Below, piece after piece: positions 59,158 to 64,000 of a stretch of DNA of 64,000 nt. Positions within the stretch are counted from its first letter, which is position 1, and every line of letters begins with the position of its first letter. The stretch covers positions 3,596,001-3,660,000 of the forward strand of contig JASJZH010000001.1 of NCBI GenBank assembly GCA_037178975.1, written 5' to 3'. Position numbers and translations under genes: made by a program. The DNA comes from Oscheius tipulae (taxonomy: Eukaryota; Nematoda; Chromadorea; Rhabditida; Rhabditidae). The notes below the pieces were generated by a model that had not been told where the DNA came from, made no database searches, and was given only the letters and a program-made list of their open reading frames with translations.

Positions 59158-60978
59158 GGTAATAGTTCGGCAGACGGCCCCCTCATTCAAACGTATTTTC
59201 GCGCGCATTTTTCATTTCGGCGCGACTTTTTTGTTTTTCTTCTCTTCACCAAGCTCTTTGTTATTTTCGTCGCGTTCTTCCTCATTTCTGCTGGTTTTTC
59301 GTGGAGTTCAAATAAATAGGAGTAGCTGAGTATACAGATAAGAAAATACTTCATTGGAACCAAAAATCGTAAAAAAAAAAAAAAAGGATGTTCAATGGCC
59401 GATCGGAGTCCAAAGACTGTCAGACTCGTTGTGAAAACGGGTCCCATCACGAGTAATGATATACAGTACCTATCAAATTAGGGAATGAGACCCTACCTGG
59501 ACAAAATTATTGACAGTGTCATGTCGTCAAGTATGGTTCCCCGCTCCGACCCTCATCTCACGCTGCTCTATGAGTACATGAGGACTCCGGAGCTCGAAGC
59601 TGTATATCTTCGCCGATGGAATCTGCTGCCGGCCATTGGACAACCGATGGGAGTCGACAGGAATGGGACCATCTACCTGGCCCTCTGCGCCGCCAAGCCG
59701 TACAACTTGAGAAAGCCGAACTGTATCGGAAAGATCAAGGAGGTTTTGGTCAACGGTACGCCTCACTTCCGCTGCACGGTTCGCCGCAATCATAAGTCTG
59801 CTCACCATGATCCATCCGCCTACGATCCGACTGTTCAGCCGAGCGGACTCCCCATCTTCAACGTGAGAGATATTACGGGACGTCCCAACAGAAATGTATT
59901 GTTTAAACCTCTTCATTGTTATCTTCTTTGTTTGAACAGATTGATCCGAAAGACGTCGTCTACGTCATCTTCATGCTGGCCAAGGAGCTTAGTCTCTCTC
60001 GTTCGAAAGAACTTGGTGGTCGTCAACTGAGCAAGGAGTCGAGAGACGAGTGGTCTCTGCATGTCCGAGAGCTAATGAGCGAAGCCATGTCTGATGCTCT
60101 AAAAGTTGGAGGAGTTGGCGATATCATCGAAGTAGACGAGACGTATATGAAGGGAAGAAGAAAAGCTAACAGAGGACGCTTGATGCAGGGAAATCGGCTT
60201 GGTCATGTGGGTCACCGAAACAATAATTATCTGAGAAGATCCCAGGATAGTTATATCAAAACTCATTCATCTAAGGTCCGTGGCTTTTTGGCCTCATCTC
60301 CCGCCGCACGAAGGAGTGCCGAGTCTTCTGGGTTCCTGACCGTACCGCTGCCACATTGATGCCGATTCTGCAGAGACACGTCGCTCCGGGATCTATCATA
60401 TACAGTGATGAATGGCTTGCTTATCGACAAATTCCTAGCCATGGATTCCACCACGAGGCCGTCAATCATTCCCTGAACTTCGTCGATCCCGTTACCGGAT
60501 GCCACGCCCAGATTATTGAACGCCAGTGGCGTATCCTCAAGCAAACCCTCCTCAAGTTGAGTCCTGGTGTTCGCGCCAGAACTTTGCCGTCGAAACTTGC
60601 TTTTCACTGGTGATTGTCCATCAACGGTCGTCAAGTCTGCGAGGATCCGTACCTCCGCCTTCTGGAGCTTGTCTCCAAATATCATGTCCCTTGATTTTCG
60701 ACTTTGTTAGCATGAATCTGTTGCAATTTCTTCTGTAATATCCTCGTTCAATTTACTTTGTTTGTTTGCTCAACTTACTTATTCCTATCTTATAATTGAT
60801 TAGACAAACTATTAGGAAGGTATAAAACAAAAAAAAGTGGCAAAAATGGCAGAAATGAGGAAGAACGCGACGAAAATAACAAAGAGCTTGGTGAAGACAA
60901 GAAAAAAAAATCCCGCCGAAATGAAAAATGCGCGCGAAAATACGTTTGAATGAGGGGGCCGCCTGCCGAACTATTACC
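59158..60978 (+). mobile_element. Merlin DNA transposon with 8-bp target duplication
   Basis: 1821 bases. Terminal inverted repeats of about 135 bases (59158-59292 and 60844-60978) start GGTAATAGTTCGGCAG. The direct repeat GAAATTTT flanks it (59150-59157, 60979-60986). Its ends match the MITEs at 9.8 and 57.3 kb, so it or a sibling could mobilise them. Inserted into the Tc3-like transposase, and so younger than that element. Confidence 0.95.
59485..60694 (+). pseudogene. Merlin (IS1595-like DDE) transposase, one nonsense codon
   Basis: It starts MRPYLDKIIDSVMSS. Introns 59896-59939 and 60202-60275 (the second with a weak GTCATG donor and AAG acceptor) restore one frame. Catalytic block one is IIEVDETYMKGRRK; then GPWLFGLISRRTKE, VPDRTAATLMPIL, the second Asp in IIYSDEWLAY, HHEAVNHSLNFVDP, and the Glu in IIERQWRILKQ. 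The frame meets TGA at 60611-60613, directly after LAFHW, but stays open beyond it in the same frame (INGRQVCEDPYLRLLELV) to 60694. So a single nonsense change cuts off the last 27 residues; the DDE residues are all present. Confidence 0.85.
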
Positions 60979-61376
60979 GAAATTTTGCTTTCTGCAACGT
61001 TGAGGTGTTGGAGATGGTGTTCGTTACGACTAGAATGAACAGCCAGATCTATCAGCAAGTTTTGGATAAGTGCCTCCTGCGGTGGATGCAATGGTTTGAC
61101 CTGCCCTCAGTCCGGATTGAAAACGTTTGAGGCATTTAATAAACTATTGTTACTTATTTAAGCGTTATTGTCTAGTGACCCTATAATTTTGCACCAGGGC
61201 TTCTGCAATTCTTTTAGTAAAAGTGCTCGCCTGGTCCTAAAAAACATCTGAAATGTTGAAGCATACCTACCCGGGGGTTTCGAAAGCCGCCGAATCCGCT
61301 GGTGTTACTCCCGAAACCTCAAAACGCCATCCCGCGCCAGAATGCGCAAAGAAATTGGGTGACTCTAAAATTTTGC

Positions 61377-62773
61377 ACCGCACTCTATTTTCTTGTAACG
61401 AGCTAATATTTTACAAATCACAACATCATTGCTTTTGCCCGTAAAATTGTGGTCGCATACCTGGACTAGAGAACAGTGTTCATTGGTTGGCCGAGCTTGG
61501 GAACGAACGAGACAATTGAGCACGTCTTGCTGACTAGCGCAGCCAAAAGATGAGACAATAACTGGGTCAGTCTTTTTTGCTAAACTCGAAACTAGGAAGA
61601 AAGATCAGTAAACTGTCTTTTTGCAAATAAAAAAAGGAGTCACCCACATCGGTCTGTTCGTCTACAACTTCGGAGTGCTCACCACTTCTGGAGGACATCT
61701 AACATTGGACGAGAGCGAAGCACCCCTCCTCATCCCCCGTCATAAACACAAGACGCAGCTCCCGAATTGACGTCTACAGGGCTCGCTGGATGAAGATATG
61801 TCACTTTGTCTCATTTGCCATCTGGAGGCCGGAGACGGTATGATGAAGTAGATCTGTTGGCTGCTGAACACGTTCGGAGGAACAGACGCCATCGGGAAGA
61901 CGAAGCTACGCTCTATTCTTCGGAATTTCGGTGCTACCAGTCTGTGCCCGCTAACTCGCTCGCTTGGGTCTGCGAAAGTCGCGAGTTCGTGCCCGCGCGG
62001 AGTTTTTCGTTTTGCTCGCGATGAGGCCACACTGCACAGACAGGACAGCGTTTTAATATATAGAATAGATTACAAGATCCGGTACTATTCCTCTCACCAA
62101 ACCCCTGAAGAAGTTATGGGATGTCTAAAATGATTTGCATTTATGGGACGCCTAAAATCCTTTGTCGGTTTTAGGACGCTTGAATTCCTTGGTCCGCCTA
62201 AGGGCCACCAGAGCAATTTTCTATAGTCATGCCTAACATGGTTGAGCGAACACGATTGTGTCCACCTTTATATTAGTTTTTTGCTACCCTTCTTTGCCTT
62301 TTTCCCTTGTTCAAAACGTCAGATTTTATCGCAAAATAGGTAGTGTGTATCGTAGATATCCGTTAAAAATGAGATCAGCTTCTTTTGAAAGGTTTTTTCT
62401 ATAAATAGCAGTAAAGCTAATTTTATGCCTCGTATACAATTGTTTTCAAGTGAGTCTGTTTGCTTTATGTTCATATGCAAGACCGAGTCTCGCAACGAAT
62501 TTCTGTTCAGCAGTGTAATTTGTGTTCAGTCTGAGTCTTTACACGTTGGTAAAACTCGAGTTTCTCAAGTATCTTATTTCTTCTGTTTTGACCTTCATGA
62601 ATAGATTTTCTGCGTTTAGTTTGTAATCTAGACATCACTTTCTAGTTGTTATATGTAGTATTGCAATAAATATAAAAGCATTAAAAAAAAACTCGAAGAC
62701 GAGCAAACCGAAATGAATTTCACTAAATCTGCTACTTTTTTTCTTTATCGTCTCGTTACAGATAGTTTTTAGA
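61377..62773. other. Intergenic region between transposon nest and DAD1
   Basis: About 1.4 kb. The start is the flank of the Tc element. Frames at 61740-62030 are unsupported. Around 62115-62185 an imperfect repeat (GGGATGTCTAAAAT, GGGACGCCTAAAAT, TTAGGACGCTTGAATT) occurs. Ends in cgttacag and tttttag just before the DAD1 ATG. Confidence 0.4.
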
Positions 62774-63223
62774 ATGAGCCAGGCCGCGGTTGTTATCAAA
62801 AAGCTCTGGGATGATTATAAGAAGACGACTCCACAAAAGCTGAAGATTATCGATGCCTACATGTTCTACATTCTCGTCACTGGAGTCGCACAGGTAATTT
62901 TTTTTTTTACTTCTCCTCCCTTTTCCTATAAAAAGGCTTATTTTTCAACTGTAACCAATTCCAGTTCGTCTACTGCATCATAGTCGGAACCTTTCCCTTC
63001 AACGCCTTCCTCTCGGGTTTCATTTCCTCCGTTACGTCGTTCGTCCTTGCCTGTGAGTTCTTTTACCTCTCATTCTATCCTTTTATTTTCAGCATGTCTC
63101 AGAATCCAAGTCAACGATGAGAACAAGACCGAGTTTTCTGGAATCTCGCAGGAACGTGCCTTTGCTGACTTCATTCTGGCCCACGTTGTTCTGCACTTGG
63201 TCGTTGCCAACTTCCTCGGATAA
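62774..63223 (+). CDS. dad-1: Oligosaccharyltransferase subunit DAD1/OST2
   Basis: Small three-span ER subunit of oligosaccharyltransferase, required for N-glycosylation and cell survival. It starts [25 protein letters not shown] (read in full from sequence but shown here in part: [19 protein letters not shown]), then [30 protein letters not shown] and ends [22 protein letters not shown] block with NFLG and TAA. Two introns, 62894-62964 and 63052-63092. Full length (about 113 residues), all conserved blocks present. Confidence 0.96.
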
Positions 63224-63456
63224 GTAGCCCCTCTATGTTGAATTGCTCTTAATGTATTTATTTGGTATCAGACTTCTCCCTGTTACTGTTGTTTCTGGGT
63301 TTGCGAACGTCGTTCATCTCTGTTTATGTGATCCCTTTGGTAATAAGTATAAATTATACTATCTTATCTCTACCTTTCCTGGTTTTACCAATTCCGAATT
63401 ATCTTGTAATGATTCTCTGGTGCTCAATCGATGTTAACACTACTTTTAGGGTCATC

Positions 63457-63712
63457 ATGATCTATCTGAAGCCGTTCCGCTTCATTAAGAACGCCGCTAC
63501 GAACCCCAAGTAGTAGGTTTCCTTCTTCTACCAAAAAAATATTTCTCTTTTTCAGCTTCCAGAGCTACGGAGCCTATGGTGCTTCCGGATTCCTTTTGGC
63601 TATTTATTTCTGTGAATGGAAAACTGTTGGTCAATACATTCCCCTCTGGTTAGTCGATCTTTGTATTCCAGCTGACAAGCTTAATTATAGGAACAAGCGT
63701 TACGTCGAGTGA
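63457..63712 (+). CDS. UQCR11-like cytochrome bc1 complex small subunit
   Basis: About 55 residues in three exons: MIYLKPFRFIKNAATNP, then NFQSYGAYGASGFLLAIYFCEW (single span), and KTVGQYIPLWNKRYVE. Length, the GAYGASG glycine/alanine span and the W-(x)n-YIP-x-x-N-x-R ending fit UQCR11 (complex III subunit 10/11). The match is by pattern, so an alternative small mitochondrial subunit is possible. It lies 233 bases after DAD1 on the same strand, with a tacttttag acceptor 8 bases before its ATG. AATAAA at 63762. Confidence 0.55.
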
Positions 63713-64000
63713 AGAAGTACTAGAAAATGCGACAGGTCCTTAGATGCCTTTTTAGTCGACAATAAATCATCTCTCAGCAGGTTTTTCTTTTTCTCGATGA
63801 ACGGTTGGTCATGGCGATCGTTCGGAATGAGTCAACCGCGTATAATAGGCTCTGTGAGTATGTCGAAACTGGGAGATGAATTTGGAAACAAGAGACGCAG
63901 AGAGTCGCCGCCGTCAAAACATGTTTGTGGCCACGCCCCCTGTTGCCCTCTCCCTGTTTTTCGAGAATCAGTTGCTACCCTCTGAATAGGATATTTCGAC
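63713..64000. other. 3' flank, no gene seen
   Basis: Contains the UQCR11-like poly(A) signal. A 62-codon frame at 63797-63985 has no domain. Nothing else recognised. Confidence 0.35.

Larger units (their letters stand above)
58608..61131 (+). pseudogene. Broken Tc3-type transposase
   Basis: It starts MPRGTQLSSEERVQV, then frameshifts near 58665. SMRDERRVARRVSNQVVS, VVFSDEKKFNLNGPDGFDYYW (first catalytic Asp in FSDEKKF) and SRRNF follow, which is the Tc3 order. The coding frame is split inside SRRNFG by Merlin at 59158. After it come MNSQIYQQVLDKCLL and a stop near 61131, so the second Asp and third acidic residue of the DDE triad are missing. Clearly inactive. Confidence 0.85.
58494..61196 (+). 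mobile_element. Tc3-like (Tc1/mariner) transposon, interrupted by Merlin
   Basis: Inverted repeats TGGTGCAAAATTATAGGG... (58494-58522) and its complement (61168-61196) bound a Tc3-like transposase remnant. The 1.8-kb Merlin element sits inside it. After removing that insertion the Tc element is about 870 bases, shorter than full Tc3, so it also has internal deletions. Confidence 0.82.

Noticed and set aside
61740-62030. 96-codon minus-strand ORF near DAD1
   Set aside because: No domain and no credible start context; competing frame on plus strand of equal quality.
1-64000. Spliced-leader RNA gene or rRNA/5S genes
   Set aside because: No match to the known nematode SL1 sequence or to rRNA cores was found on either strand by eye.

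Overview
This window is nuclear DNA of a nematode. Genes are compact, with many introns of about 36-50 bases ending in TTTCAG-like acceptors. The best-preserved proteins are nematode in type: a BLI-4 kexin/furin with its full Cys-rich and membrane tail, an SRX-class chemoreceptor and a secreted C6-domain protein. Many start codons sit directly behind an unpaired splice-acceptor sequence (ctgcag/ttcag/ctag just before ATG), which suggests spliced-leader trans-splicing, and several same-strand genes lie about 80-235 bases apart, as in nematode operons. The species cannot be named from sequence alone. No tRNA, rRNA, CRISPR or bacterial feature was seen. All gene models are hand-spliced and unconfirmed by RNA.

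Layout. 1-8.7 kb: the tail of an unknown gene; a minus-strand PNLDC1/PARN-like exonuclease with a C-terminal membrane anchor; then a plus-strand run SLC25A46 - eIF3j - LSD1/KDM1A demethylase. 8.9-13.8 kb: a disturbed region with a chimeric pseudogene that holds an inverted copy of a helicase exon, a Merlin-type MITE, a fold-back element, and a Vasa/GLH-like DEAD-box gene with several abnormal features. 13.8-25 kb: bli-4, flanked by long gene-poor DNA with a perfect 68-base palindrome. 25-35 kb: a PNRC-like gene, then a minus-strand cluster NOP10 - small membrane protein - PSMG3 - mitochondrial IleRS, preceded by fatty acid 2-hydroxylase and UBE2K. 35-39 kb: hnRNP R/Q (hrp-2) followed by a REV7-like HORMA gene. 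40-50 kb: a TMEM200-like gene, a secreted Pro/Tyr/Glu-rich protein with a miRNA-like hairpin in its first intron, an SRX receptor, a RASD-like GTPase, a C6 secreted protein and YIPF6. 50-56 kb: DNA primase large subunit, a secreted Cys-rich protein and lysosomal phospholipase A2 (PLA2G15/LCAT family). 57-61.4 kb: a transposon nest, in which a Merlin element with an exact 8-base target duplication sits inside a Tc3-like transposase gene. 62.7-63.7 kb: DAD1 and a UQCR11-like subunit.

Most genes are housekeeping. Three points stand out: (1) two germline small-RNA/germ-granule type genes (PNLDC1-like and Vasa/GLH-like), the second apparently decaying; (2) a family of Merlin transposons and derived MITEs with clear target duplications and one nearly intact autonomous copy; (3) compact, possibly polycistronic gene clusters, including an overlap between PSMG3 and the IleRS presequence.
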